NCBI RefSeq assembly: GCF_963576615.1
Contig: NC_088712.1
Location: 57,615,010-57,679,009 of the forward strand
Length of the DNA stretch: 64,000 nucleotides
Reading direction: 5' to 3'
Source of the DNA: Watersipora subatra
Taxonomy: Eukaryota; Bryozoa; Gymnolaemata; Cheilostomatida; Watersiporidae
The notes beneath the pieces were generated by a model that made no database searches, was not told where the DNA came from, and was given only the letters and a program-made list of their open reading frames with translations. The position numbers were made by a program, and so were the translations under genes. Shown here piece after piece: positions 24,101 through 36,500 of this stretch; position 1 is the first letter of the stretch, and every line of letters starts with the position of its first letter.

Positions 24101-27056
24101 ATCTTTTTATCAACAAAAAGAGAGGGTAACTCCAAGTTTATAAATAACAAACGAATGCTTGTCGCGCTGCCTTATTTAAAGATGAACGTTTTGACATAGT
24201 GTATCTCTTGTAATATCTGAAACTTGAACAAAAAATGAGAGAGACTTCTAAGAAAAACACGTAGAACTAAAGGCAACTAAAATAGTTGTGCTTAGGCGGC
24301 CATTCTGAGGCGAAGCCTTGAACAAAACAAAAAACAGACAGAGCTTCAGCAGAGTTAACATAGAGTACGTAAACTAACTTATAATGTGTGAGCTCTGAAT
24401 TACCATCACTGATTTATGTTTTTGCGCCGCTTTAAGTTGTTTCAGACTTCTGTCTTTGGAATTTTTCTGTTTTTTCTTTAGACAGTCACTTCTGTATGGC
24501 TTTGTGAACTTGTTAAAAAACATGATCTGAAGATGTTTGCGTTTTATTTTCTATAAGTTCTTTTAATTTTAATCCAAATCTTGTTTTTCCTCATACTGGT
24601 GCCAATCACATTTTTCCCATAACTGTAAAACTAAAAAGGACACGATGAAGTACTATTTAATACTTTAGTAATTAAATTTGCTATAGTATTTTACTTATTT
24701 TTATCAATGCAATTTACCCACTAGTACTTTCTTCTAGGCCCACCCACAAAATGGAAATTTCAGCCAAACAGGAACTGGGTTTTTTAAGTATGTACCCTAA
24801 ATTTAATACTTGAAAGCGCTTTAACTTTTGTTTAACCTTTGACAAATACTATATTCCTACATGTAAGTACATATACATGTTTCTATATACCTGACATAAA
24901 GTACTTGTATAGTACATTGTGTATACAATACTGAAATCCATAGGAGATTAATAAGATTTGAATGGAGGAACATGACAAGGGTGAGAATCAAAGAGGCTAA
25001 GTCAATGATGAATATTCTTGAGCCAATCAGCATCAAGATTACAAATGGATAAAAAGCATTAATTGGAGATACTGTAAATAAAGGAGTAGAGATGGTTAAA
25101 TTCTATTTAATAGCTGAGAAGCAGTATCAAGCTATTCATTGTAAAAATGATGTTTTGTTGATGACATCAACTAGCTCATTGCTAGGGAACTTTTTTGTCA
25201 ATTGACTGCTATCTCGTTAATGTCTAAAGGCTGATTCTGGCTATATCGCTGTATGTAGGAGTTGTCCTCTCTACGATTATTGGTTGACCATGTGCACCGT
25301 CATGCGATGGCATTGTCGAAGCAACGCGAAGACGTCAGGAAAATTGCAGTTGTCAAACATTTCCAATAGTTCGCTGACCATCCACGACAGCCTTCTGTGA
25401 TGGTGGTTAGCCATCGAGGACAGCTTGATCTATATTTTCATCCATGACAGCTTCTGCTGGGCTAGTATTTCGTCATTTTTGCAAACATATTGTATAATGG
25501 TAACGCTATGCCGCGGATTATTTGTCAATGTAAAGGCAGATGGGTTTGTGATAGTGTGAACAATGATATTACAAGCGATCACCAAAGTATTGTGGGATCA
25601 TCGCCGACATATGGCAATATAGTCTGAACCAGCCTTTAGAGATGACGCCGATTGCGTATTACTATACTCATACAAATGAGGGCCATTGAAAACACACAAT
25701 GGAGCAAATCCGTGGTAGATAATGCCACAAAGTGACTAATGTATTTCAGAAAATTTGGAAGTGTAAGAGTGATTGTAGAACTAAGTGAGACTCTGCTATT
25801 AACTATCGAGATTTACAGCAAGAATTGGTATTCAGACTGCGATCTGATTGAGCACTTACCTCCTGCACAGATATCATCAAACTGTTCTCTGTTGGCGACA
25901 GCTGATTGATAAATCAGGTTTCGTCTTTTTTTACTTTTATCGTATTGAGTGCAGTTAGCTTTGTAGCGAGCTCGAAAAGCCAAGAGTTTATCTGAAACTA
26001 AAATCATTGAAGAATAGCACAATAAAAGAGTCATAACATTAAAAAAGTTTACGTTTAGCAGCTTTTTCGATATAAAATAGATTGAAAAATGATTGTTTTG
26101 CATACATACCTGCCAACTCTCACGCACTGGGCATGAGACTCACGCAATCACCCAAAGAAAAAATGAAAATGCGTGAAAAATGCGTGAGATTTTTGCCCCA
26201 ATTTCCACAATTTTATATATACTATCATTAATACATCAATTGCCCCAAAACCAAATCTCACGCACTGCCCCACTCTTGGGTTGGCAGGTCTGTTTGAATA
26301 TGGTTAAAGACTAACTTGTTATTTTTTAGCATTTTTCATACCACAAACGTTTCAACTTTCCCAGTTGTCCAATGTAAGAATATCGCGAAGAAATGTTTTT
26401 TTTTGTGGTAAATCTATAACACTTCTGGGAACATAAAGTTCCCAATCACCCTGCCAAATGTCTGTCTGTGCAGCCAGCCTTTAGTATAACTGCCAAAACA
26501 GCTTTCTGCAACAAATAACGAGTAATGAAAATTGTCTTTGACTGAGCAGCTAGAGAAATTTCTGGCATGCGCTCAACAGCTAGCAGTCTCTCAACATACC
26601 TGTAGTCCCTGGAGAAGTAGTCATTTCTTGTGTGATCGTAACAGTCGACGGAGTTTGTGCCGGTATGCAAACGCCTTCAGTCTCTTCGGGAAATCTTTCG
26701 CAAGAAAAGTTTTCTGGCCACTCAAATCCAAATCTTTCCAATAGACTACCACAACCGGACTGAACTGCCTCACAAGAGTTCCGACAGGGAGGGATTGGAT
26801 GTTCAAATATAGTGCAAGGAGAAAAAAAAAGTGTGCAAAAAAATGACAACGAACTTGGCGAACAGTCGATCTTTAGCAGCGGAGTGAACGGAAGAAATTC
26901 TCTTTTTGCCTCATCTTGTGTTTCGTGGCCCAGATTGTTTGGGTAAGAAGTCTGGTTGTTGCCTAAACTCAAACATGAATCAACCTCGATCTTTTCACAG
27001 GGCTGGCCTAGGGCAGTTCCGCAAAAAAATGATAACATGAATAGAAGTCTCGCCAT
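18156..27056 (-). CDS. Secreted Frizzled-CRD protein, copy B (tandem duplicate of copy A)
   Basis: Exons, in transcript order: 27056-26600, 25991-25860, 20542-20368, 18213-18156. Exon lengths (457, 132, 175, 58 nt), splice phases and total (822 nt) are identical to copy A. Signal peptide, ten-cysteine CRD, four-cysteine basic tail and stop are all intact, so this looks like a working gene rather than a pseudogene. By hand I count 24 base differences from copy A in the coding sequence, about 16 of them changing an amino acid: R to P beside the first CRD cysteine, Y to N and N to S near NQTS, L to F and D to E in the CRD, and eight changes in exon 3. Exon 4 is identical. Upstream of the ATG the frame meets a stop (TAA), which fixes the start. 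Expression cannot be judged from sequence. Confidence 0.87.
18325..19248. mobile_element. TIR element in copy B intron 3, duplicate of 6018-6941
   Basis: Same element, carried along by the segmental duplication. Much of it lies in the tract that is identical between the two units. Confidence 0.65.
20769..20942 (+). repeat. Purine (GA-rich) simple tract, unit B
   Basis: Counterpart of 8456-8610, expanded by several GAGAGG units. The open frames on either strand are not genes. Confidence 0.85.
22365..22576. repeat. 18-base minisatellite, unit B
   Basis: Same array as in unit A with a different order of variant repeats, showing repeat turnover since the duplication. Confidence 0.85.
23163..23262. 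repeat. 20-base tandem repeat, unit B
   Basis: Shorter version of the array at 10837-10968. Confidence 0.8.
24958..25152. other. ~195-base block present only in unit B
   Basis: Interrupts the sequence that in unit A reads AATAAGATTTTGTTGATGAC. Contains a non-repetitive AT-rich stretch with no frame or clear inverted ends. Probably an insertion, since the flanks rejoin cleanly in unit A. Confidence 0.7.
25226..25637. mobile_element. TIR MITE (AAAGGCTGGTTCA family), unit B
   Basis: Same insertion as 12765-13176, same length, carried by the duplication. Confidence 0.8.
26109..26288. mobile_element. Small TIR element in copy B intron 1
   Basis: Counterpart of 13648-13827, same ends. Confidence 0.7.
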
Positions 27057-27100
27057 ACTGACTACTAGTAGCAGTGTGATTGGCAGCGACGCTTAAATAA
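27057..27100 (-). promoter_or_regulatory. Conserved block immediately 5' of the copy B start codon
   Basis: Same block as at copy A (GCTGCCAATCACACTGC and AGTCAGT next to the ATG). Here an in-frame TAA lies at its 5' side and no upstream ATG is available, so it is non-coding in this copy. Confidence 0.5.
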
Positions 27101-30028
27101 CAGCCACACTGCTATTCGCTGACCCTAGGCGCCCTTATTCATCCAACCCTAACACATATCAGCCCACCTCAATTACACATGAATCGAGAAAGAGATTGGC
27201 AAAGTTTCAAACCAAATATCTGTTGCAAGCATTTAGTTACAACACCACTCAAGGTCAACCCTTTCTAACCATACACCGATATTTTTAGAGATTGATGATC
27301 GAGTGTTCCTAGCAAGAAGGCAGAGTATCAGAAAAGAAGGGTTCATGTTGCCCAACGCACATCTGTTTACTGATTCATGAAGTTTCCATATAGCGGTAGG
27401 GTAGCGCATGGCATTGCAATGCTATCATGGAAACAGCCGGATCACTTTCATTTTGTCATGATTCGGTGTCACTGTTTGGGAGCGAACACCCGTGTGATGC
27501 AGCATCTTTGTGCAAGGGAAGTGGCCTAACGACCCACGGTATTGCACCTGTGTGTGCGCACAAGTTTTGTTTTCTTGTTGCTTTATATGTAAAGTTTTTG
27601 GTGTTAGAACCTAAGAAAAAAATTACTTTTCCAAATAACGTCAATAGTCACACTTCTTGCCTGACTTAGTTATGGCACCGGCTATAGCGTTCGAGTTGCA
27701 AGATTACGCATCTCTATGGACAACCATTTCAGTTTGGATTCGCTCATGATTGTTGGAATAAATCGTTAAATATAGCCTCAGGTACTTTGCCATAGATGTT
27801 GCAAATGGTTTAGAAATAGATCAGCTGGAACTTGTCCCACTGTTTTCTTTGAAATGTCATGTAAACAAATGAGTACCTGATGCCAATGAGACCATATGTT
27901 TATTGCTTATGACAATATGCACAACTGTTCTGTTGATGCCATTTGTGGAGAAGTCTGGGCAGGTGATTTCCTTCTGAGCAGTTTAGCTGCAATGAGTTTG
28001 GTGGACTTTAATTGTGAACATCAGAAACAATTGCAAGTGATAGAAAAATACAGATACTTTCTGATAGCATCCACTAAAATTTGATGTGAGTGATCCGTTA
28101 AGGGTCGCGCTGGCGTGTCTGCCAAAGCAACGCCTTCTTAGGGCACAGTCTGAACCAAAGCAAACAAAATCACAAGATTGAGGCCAAATGTCAACTGACA
28201 CATTTTTTTTGCATTCAGCGTCAAATCTGAACCAACTCTCCCGCATAAAGTGACTATTGCCTCGTTAACAACAAGTTAGTGAGAGTTGAACAAAAATCTT
28301 AGCACCTTTTAGACACTAATATACCTAAATATTAGCAGTATGAAATATTTTTGTTCAAAGTATGAGAGCTACGGCATTTGTTGTTTATGTCAGCTGAATA
28401 CTTTTAATCCTATGGGTGCCAGTTTCATATTTCTGCATAATTGCTGACATGACCCGAGTGCCAAATTTCACATTTCTGCAAATTACAAAGGCTCAGAATC
28501 GATGAAACTTAACAAGCGGTGAGTGAGCAAAATATATTTACAAAATATCTGCAAACTTGATATAATTATTCCCTGTAGAAACATATTTAGATTGCTAATG
28601 AAGCAGTTTTATACAGTTAGGACAAGTAGGCCTACATGTATTTAATTAATCTGTAGTGGTAAACGAAATGGCTAACAGCAAAATAGGACCCATTTAATTG
28701 GTGCTTTGCAAACACTGTTTAAATATTTACTAACACTTGCAACACTTTGTGACAACTCCCTTAACCCAAGAGAGTCCATCACACTACAACGCTCTATAAA
28801 TCTATAAAATATTAAAAGGAAAGGCTATATTGCTTGGTAATTAATTGCCTTCCTCACTAATAGAAAAATGGTGTCTTGCAAAAGCCAATGATCCGCAACC
28901 ATTCGTTTTTATTAACAAGACTATGTCTTTGCATAGTGTTTTATGTGTGATATTGTTACAATGTCTTTCACCTTAAATTAAAAACTGTTCTTTGTGGGAG
29001 CACTCATTGCAGTTAATTTTAGAAAGTTTCTGTAATCGATAATCATATTTTGAATGGTACATATTTCTTTGATAGTCAATCTTACATTTCTTCTGAGCTC
29101 CACTTCCGGTTTGTTTTATATTCCTATTGCATTGTATAACTTTATACTAACTTATTCTAGCTCCTCCACACTACTTTCACATCATCTTAACACTTGTAGC
29201 AGCAAAATGAAACAGCTAGCATTTATGAAATATGAACTAGAGGCCAGACAGTTGTATTCATATTTTTAAAAACAAGCTCTTTTGTATTCAGCATCATTTG
29301 GTTCGCTATAAGGTCACACAAGACAGGTACTATTATTCATATCATGTTGTTGAAAAGGTTCTAATAATATGTTGTTAACTTGGGATAGAAAAAATAATAG
29401 TAGTGCAAAAGCTGAAACAAATTGTTGTTTTCAAAATGTTTAAAAATGTTCAAGTTTAAAAATTGCATCATCATAGTTTTTTACACACCGAGTAATGGGG
29501 CAGTCAAAGAATTAATCACACAAAGAACAAGGCACCAGTTGGCATGTGGTTTAGTAAAACTGTCACATTTCCTTTACATGAGGTTTAGGGCGTATCCACA
29601 TAATAACATGTTTTTGTTTGAGAACCCCATTCAGATAATGCCAGTCTACAAAAAACAGTCCCATGATTTGTGCATCTGCAAGTTTATGCAATCTTCTCTT
29701 TGGTTTGATGATTATTCCAGATTAGCATCAAACCTGATGTTGCCCAGGACTTTTTACAGTCTTAATCATTTAATAATTTCTACACAGCTTTCACAACAAT
29801 CTATGCACGCGAATGTACATTCTTGAGTGTGTGATCAGATAGGTGTTTAGGGGCTGGTTCTCATAACGCAGATGGAGTTTTAAAACGTTTTTGGCTACCT
29901 GGCGAAAAGCATGAAGCAAAATATGCTTCATGTTCAGTATAATGCAACTATGCTGCAGGCATATTATGCCTGTGGAGGTGAAATCAGCCAAAAATGTTGA
30001 AAACGCGTAGTGTTGAGGTGTACTACAG

Positions 30029-30110
30029 ACACACACATGCACACAAATACAAACGCGCACACACGCATACATGCAGACATACACTCCTGTGCACACACGC
30101 ACACATAATC
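30029..30110. repeat. CA-rich microsatellite
   Basis: ACACACACATGCACAC-type run with CGCACA interruptions; responsible for the Cys/Val-rich minus-strand frames across it. Confidence 0.8.
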
Positions 30111-31311
30111 ACAAAAAAGGTATTTGCTAATAGAGATGAGCTTTAGTGAATTCCCTGAGTGTTTACATCCAGTAAAAACATTCACTGCTGACTATCATGT
30201 GATTCTCAATAAAAATTCTTTACCAATATTTTCCAGACTTTCTTGATTTAAATAAAAGACAACTAAATGTTTTTAAATAAAGCTTTTTGTAAAATTTGTT
30301 AGCAATATATTGTTGCAGTCAATGTTCCCTCTAAGCATGGTCTGTGAGCAAATTCGCACACCCCTCTGCATGTCTGCGCACAAAATAGCTGAGCTGCACA
30401 TAAAGTAAAAATGCATCCAGTATTGAAAATAAACACATAGTTAATTCGGTATTATGCAACATGTGATTAGCTGTCCCAGGTTGTTATTTGATACAGTCCA
30501 CTCACTCATTCACATCACTACGTTCTTTACTGGCTGTTGCACTTGTGTGTTTCTGACCCCCTGGTGTTGTAAGCAGAGAGGCGTGTTCGCTGTTGAGGCT
30601 GCGGACTTAGGCAAGGTATTCTTTACTCATCATAATAATGGCAAAACGAATGAGCACATCCAGTTACCAAGTAAAGAAGAAATGTAGTTCTTTAAGATGG
30701 AATAGCTGTCAGAGTATTTGCAAGCTGAAGACAAACCAGTGAAACTTGATGAAAATTTTCTTTTTCGAGTGAGAAAGGTCTACTCTGTAAAATGCGTTGC
30801 GGAACTAAAGCAGAAAGCGAGTTTTGGGAGGGTAAACGTGGGGAGCAAAAATGGGGCCACCAACCTGGGCAAAGTTTACAGCCACTGGAGAGTAGAAAAA
30901 GACATGGAGAAAACAAAGTAAAATTTAAGTTCTCAATCAGTTTGGAGCGCAATTTTAATTTGTTAAAAATAATTATTATTAAACATAATTTGTGTAGATG
31001 TTAATAAAACAGTGTAGTGCAATATTTTACAGATATAGTTCATTAAAGTTTTATGAATTACAACACACGTCGTTGTGCAACACGTTAATATTACTAGAAA
31101 TTCCACTGTCATACAGCCCACGACCAAAGAGATGGCCAGAGATATTGGCAAAAAAATAAAGGGTACTGATGGTTGAGAAATGCAATATTAGCAATCAAAT
31201 GGCTCTGCAGTGCAATAGGATAACTGCAATGGTAGCTGTAATGTACTGGGTGTGGGTGTTATTATATACAACAATAAGCAATAATGAATGGAAAAGATGT
31301 TTATATTTTCC

Positions 31312-31690
31312 CCCTGCAATAGGAGAAATGCAATATTGGCCAATATTAGAAGTAAAATGCACTGATATTCTTAGAATAATCAATTTTATTAATATAGTAA
31401 TAATAGAAAACCAATACACAATTTTGTTTACATTTCAAAACGTCATAGGTAGCAATATCGAGAAGTTGTGGTATTTATATAGGTTTTTAGAAAATTTATT
31501 TAAAAAGTGTTTGGTCATGACAAACAAAAACAATGAAAGGAAAATATTACACGTTTATATCTCTCCCTTGCAATAGGAGAAATGCAATGTTGGCCAATAT
31601 TATAAGTAAAATGCACTGATATTATTAAAATAACCAATATTGTTAATATAGTAATACAGCAATAATAGAAAACCTATGAGCGTTCACGCG
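31312..31690. repeat. 254-base spaced direct repeat
   Basis: TGCAATAGGAGAAATGCAAT and the following ~110 bases (GGCCAATATTA, AAGTAAAATGCACTGATATT) recur 254 bases later. Confidence 0.75.
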
Positions 31691-32315
31691 TCTCGAAGAT
31701 TTCTGCAAACTGCAGCAAAATAAAAGCTGTTATAAAAGTGTTATAAAGCTGTAGGCCTAATTTACTGTAATGTATGTAAACTATGTACTATACACAGTTT
31801 GAAAGTTGGTTGCGTTGAATGTAGAATGGTTTTGATAAGCGATCTTTAACAGAAAGCCAGTAGGAGCATTCACGCGTATAAAACTGCAGCAAAATAAAAA
31901 AAAAATGTTATCGTCATAAACGGGCGTTGTAGTTCGGCCCTAGCTGGTACGTAAGTTGTAAAGAATTTCGGCTAACGTTTTAAATAATGAAACCTTCGGT
32001 GATTGGACAAAAAACATAGGCTGATAAACGGTGTACCACAATTTCGTACCTGTAAATCGGTCTACGCCTCAAACGGTCTACGTTTATTACAAAAACCTTC
32101 GAATAAATTCAATTACAAGTAAACAGCACCATAGACTGGTGAAATGAACACGGTTTTCTCGTGAAAAACGCACTACTAAATAGTTCTACAATCGGTCGCA
32201 CGGCTTTATTGGCGTTTCAATTTTCGGTCTTAACTTTTATTAAACCGAGCTTTTCAAGCTTTTTGTGACAATTTTCGTTCAAATAAATCTGTCTATTTGT
32301 GTATAATCCGATCAG

Positions 32316-32650
32316 ATGGGTAAGTTTAAAGATAATACCGACGGTTTACAAAGACTTGGTAACATATTTAAATAAGTTTAAATGTGTTTTGTATCGTTAT
32401 TATACTTTAACGACTTTACATTCCAATGCCTAAATTTTTTGATGAAATTTCTAGCCAAGGGTTCGTCTCATTGTTGATGAATAATTTTCGCAAGTTGTGT
32501 GCACATGCGTTTATCATAAAAACTCGCACACATCGCTCCGCTCGTTTGCTCGTGGGATAACTTTTTTTCTGAAATATTTACAGGTTTAAATCCTTCCAAA
32601 GCAAGAGCTACTCAGAATAAGGACCCTTACACTGTGGAAGAAGCAAACAG
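32316..32650 (+). CDS. Candidate first coding exons of an unidentified gene
   Basis: ATGG|GTAAGTTT at 32316-32321 is a start codon next to a strong donor. Similarity-free intron sequence follows, then TATTTACAG at 32575-32583 opens a 67-base exon (32584-32650). Joined they read MGLNPSKARATQNKDPYTVE then EANR. Reading through the weak donor at 32651 gives FI and a stop. MGxxxS fits an N-myristoylation start. The preceding ~400 bases are CpG-richer than surroundings. No further exon found and no family recognised; this could be chance. Confidence 0.22.
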
Positions 32651-33552
32651 GTTCATCTGAATAATAAAGAATAAGGTGAAATTGCAATACTCATTCACAT
32701 CTGTGCTTATCTGGTGTAGTTTACCAAGACATTTGTGTGTATTGATCAGTAACTTCTGTAATATCAGTTAATGTTATAGAACAAATAGTAATTAAAATTG
32801 TGTAGCCTATGTATTTCTTCAATGGGCAGCGTTACGTAAGGGGACTTCCAGACTACAGTTGATCCATCAAACCTAGTGAACAGCAGCACTCTCTCAAAGA
32901 TCACAGTAGGACACTGTCACATTGCAGTTCCTGCTTTGCCATAGTTCATACAAACCATTGTTAAAACAACTATGTTAATATGCTTCACCTTTAGTTACAT
33001 GGCTTTTGAGTTTTTCACCAAAAGTGGAAAAATGCACTGAACAAAGAAGTAATTTGATAGAAACTATGGTTGTAATGTTATTGTTTTGTTTAAAGCATGC
33101 AACTTGATGTGTATGACAAATATGATACCGCGTGAGTGCAATTTGCATGGGGCTGTTGCTCATAGTTGTTCATGGGGTGTTTGTGTATTTGCTCGGACAC
33201 AAAAAATTAGAAGAAACATTGGTTGCAAGCTTGGTTAAACCAACTTAGTTGGTAAGAACAGCCAATCAGGTAGATCAGAAATGGTAATGGTCATTCCAGG
33301 TAAAGAAGTGGTCATGAGAGAATAGGATTAATTCAGTATATGAGCTCTTTATTTGGCAGCTATTACTACAGACAAGCAGTCTAATGTAATCTACAAAATA
33401 TTTGACATGGCTTGGTGTTTTTCTCATCCCAGCAGCGCCTTGTTGATAAAAATGTATTTCTCAATGCTAGTGTAATTGGAGTCGCCTGTATGTTGTTGTT
33501 ATCATGAGTCAGCAAGTTTAGGGTCAGCTGTCTAACGCATCTGTTTGAAATG

Positions 33553-33596
33553 TAGTTCAAGCGTTGCTGCCAATCACACTGCTGCTAGAAGTCAGT
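33553..33596 (+). promoter_or_regulatory. Conserved block immediately 5' of the copy C start codon
   Basis: TTCAAGCGTTGCTGCCAATC, then CACACTGCTGCTAG and AGTCAGT before the ATG, agreeing with copies A and B at all but a few positions although the introns of copy C have no visible similarity. A short TAGGGTCAGC match lies about 40-60 bases further upstream in copies A and C. Confidence 0.5.
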
Positions 33597-36500
33597 ATGG
33601 GGAGACTTCTATTTATGTTGTTCTTCTGTTGCGGAACACCTCTAGGCCAGCGCTGCGAAGAGATCGAGATTGAATCATGCTGGAATTTAGGCTACAACCA
33701 GACATCTTACTCAAACAACCTCGGCCATGAAACACAAGCTGCCGCGAAGGAAGATTTTCGTCAGTTCTCTCTGTTACTGAAAACCGACTGCTCATCGAGT
33801 TTGTTATCGTTTCTTTGTGCTCTCTTTTTTCCTCCTTGCACTGTGCTCAACAGAGCGATTCCTCCGTGTCGGAATCTTTGCGAGACAGTGCAGTCCGGTT
33901 GTCGAGGGACAATCGAGCAGTATGGATTTGATTGGCCAGAGAATTTTACTTGTGATAGTTTCCCTGAGAAGGATGAAGGTGTATGCATACCGGGACAGTC
34001 TCTCCCAACTACTGCATTCTCACTAGAAACTACTACGTCAACCATTCCTGCAGGTATGTTTACTTGTTAGATTCAAGTGAGCTAATATTTTCAACTTGCC
34101 TAGCAGTTGTCCACGATGTCTATTATGCTCCTAGATTATGGATAGAAGGTTGCTTGAGTAAAAGCAACCATACAACTATTTGCAAGAATTAATGTACTAG
34201 AAAAGTGTGGGTTACCAGCAAAAATAAGTGGAATAATACATCACAAAATGGTATACACCAAGGTAACATGAATGTCGATGTGTCATCACTGTACTCCACA
34301 AAGGTGAAAATGTTATCACTGATCAAATGCTTTAAACTATGCACCACAGCATAGTACCTGTGTCTTGAATGCTTTATCTTGTCTTTCCCTTGCAGAAAAG
34401 ACCAAGCTTTACCAAGTGCTCTTAAAACTAAAGGTCTTGTGGCCACTGGTTGCGCAATAACTTCATATTGACTAACATATGAGTAAAAACATTTGCTACT
34501 CTTGTCTTTCCCTTACAGAAAAGACCAAGCTTTACCAAGCGCTCTTAAAACTAAAGGTGTTGTGACCACTGGTTGCGCAATAACTTTATATTGACTAACA
34601 TATGAGCAAAAACATTTGCTACTCTCGTTGACTCTTTGTCTTGTGGTTGTTTAATTTGTTCAACTTTGTCTCGCAATAAACTAGGAACTCTACAAACAGT
34701 TATAGAGCGTTCTAGGGGTCAATTTATACAATAAACAAGCTCATTTTATAAAGTATATGGTGATGGGTTTAGTTCCAGTATTTTACTGTATCTTACTGTG
34801 AATGGTTTCAACTTGATGGCATCTGTGCTCTAATCTTGTTGTGGTTGAAATACTTTACCAAGTTTAAATCACTTTTGTTTGCTCCACCATCTTTCTTCTT
34901 TTTATATGACTAACTAGTTTAAAGCACAAAAAGAATAGCAGCAAGTCCACAACACACCATGGTGATGAGCAAATTTCTACTGGCGAAGAACTTTAGATAA
35001 TCACACAACCATTTGTAAGAACTCTAACAGATGACAACACTATTTAGGCAGTACTTACGGGTGCGAAGGGAGCAGGATCAGAACATACAGTATAAGACAG
35101 TTGTTACCAACTTTTGTTGAACCACTCGGGAAAATTCAAAGCGCTGCTATAGATCTGAGGTGATCCATAAACCTGTAAACTCTTCCATGGGGCATCTTAC
35201 ATGAAAGATGGAAGTCGATCATATAAATTGTAATAAAACTATTCACATCATGGTTTTGTAAATCGAAAATCAATACACTTTAGACTGAAATCTGTACTTC
35301 AAACAAACATCAAGTAGCAATGCTATTTTCAAAGCTTGTTACACACTGCGCAACTAATTTATACCATTGCTAACCCTTTGTGCCGAATCTAACAGCAAAA
35401 TGTTTATCTGAGTATTGCTCAAGTACTCGGGTAATATATTTTTTTTAATTATGTGAGTACCCCATATGTGAGCTTTCGGTTTTCTACTCAGCTATAAAAC
35501 TATGCAAATTCCTATACTAGACTCCAAAACTGATTACGATCTTTAGTATTTCATGCCTAATTTAACAGTGAAAATTATTCCAAGCTTCGATTATTTCAAA
35601 GAAATTTTTAATTTAAAATTAGATGAGTGAAAATTCATTGAAAATTTAACGTTTTTATGGTAACATGCGGGTTTCTTTCCTTGGCCCTTGATCTGAATAA
35701 AAGTGGTAAGTTTTTGTCAAAGTTTAACAGTAAATTTTTTGCTTTCCAAAAGAAATATAAAGCCTTACATGGAAGTTGTAGCAGCAGGCTTATGTTAAGT
35801 TACTTAATCATCTATTCCGACATCATATTTATAAATATACTACAAACACAATAGCTTTTCATAATAACTCTTTACTGAAGTTAAGTGAATGGTATCCTCA
35901 AAAACTTAGAAAATGTTGTAAGTGTAACTGAATAAAACTGCTCATTGAAAAGAGATTTTCAACTGTATATAGCAATCAGAAAAGTTGTCTTACAAACTAG
36001 AGAACAGAATTTTTGCTCTCTTAAAACAAATATCTTCTCACTTGAAGCTGCCACCCAAAGAAAAGTTTGTGGTGCGAGCTTTTAGTTGGTATTCGGCTAA
36101 ACAGAACTATTTCAACTTTTATTCTGATTGGCTGAAGTCATACAAATGTATGTAAATAATAGAAACAAGAAAGTTTGACATGAGAATGCTTCAGAATACA
36201 TGTAAATACAGGAAGATGGTGGTTAAAAAATATTATCTCACCAATTTTTTTTAATGATTACACAGATTGGGCATTCAAGACTGTATTTCCTTCTCATCAC
36301 TTCATGCAAAATTACTATTTTATTCATGTCAGAGTAAGAGAGATATATGTTGCCCGTTGTCAGCTGATCTGCAACAAATTTTAGAATTTCATTATAATTT
36401 TTTCAAATGACCAGAGTCATCGCCACTATTCTATATAGCCAATGAGACGAGAGCGTCGCAAGAGTGCTCCAACCTAACAGCCAATTGCAGGAAGTATCTG

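Larger units (their letters stand above)
15401..27845. repeat. Tandem segmental duplication, unit B (~12.4 kb)
   Basis: Same orientation as unit A, separated from it by 15 bases (15386-15400). It contains gene copy B complete. Its extra length is explained by a ~300-base block at about 16157-16460 and a ~195-base block at about 24958-25152 that unit A lacks, less a few losses in repeats. After 27845 similarity to sequence following unit A stops abruptly. Confidence 0.95.
27846..32315. other. Intergenic, repeat-bearing DNA between units and copy C
   Basis: No gene recognised. The frames at 29422-29826 and 31169-31576 are open but low-complexity and without domains. Pieces near 27995-28090 resemble 52260-52330 (a dispersed repeat with ATAGAAAAATAC(A/C)GATACTTT). 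A fragment beginning CAATGTTCCCTCTAAGC at 30321 looks like a transposon end. 31920-32315 is visibly richer in CpG. Confidence 0.5.

Noticed and set aside
29422..29826. 134-codon frame, plus strand
   Set aside because: Hydrophobic, low-complexity composition, no domain, no splice context or conservation visible in the window.
30321..30921. Possible hAT transposon fragment starting CAATGTTCCCTCTAAGC with frames 30454-30687 and 30718-30921
   Set aside because: Only one end resembles a hAT terminus; no matching inverted end, BED finger or dimerisation domain could be read.
31169..31576. 135-codon frame, plus strand
   Set aside because: Overlaps one unit of a 254-base spaced direct repeat whose second unit does not keep the frame; AT-rich residues throughout.
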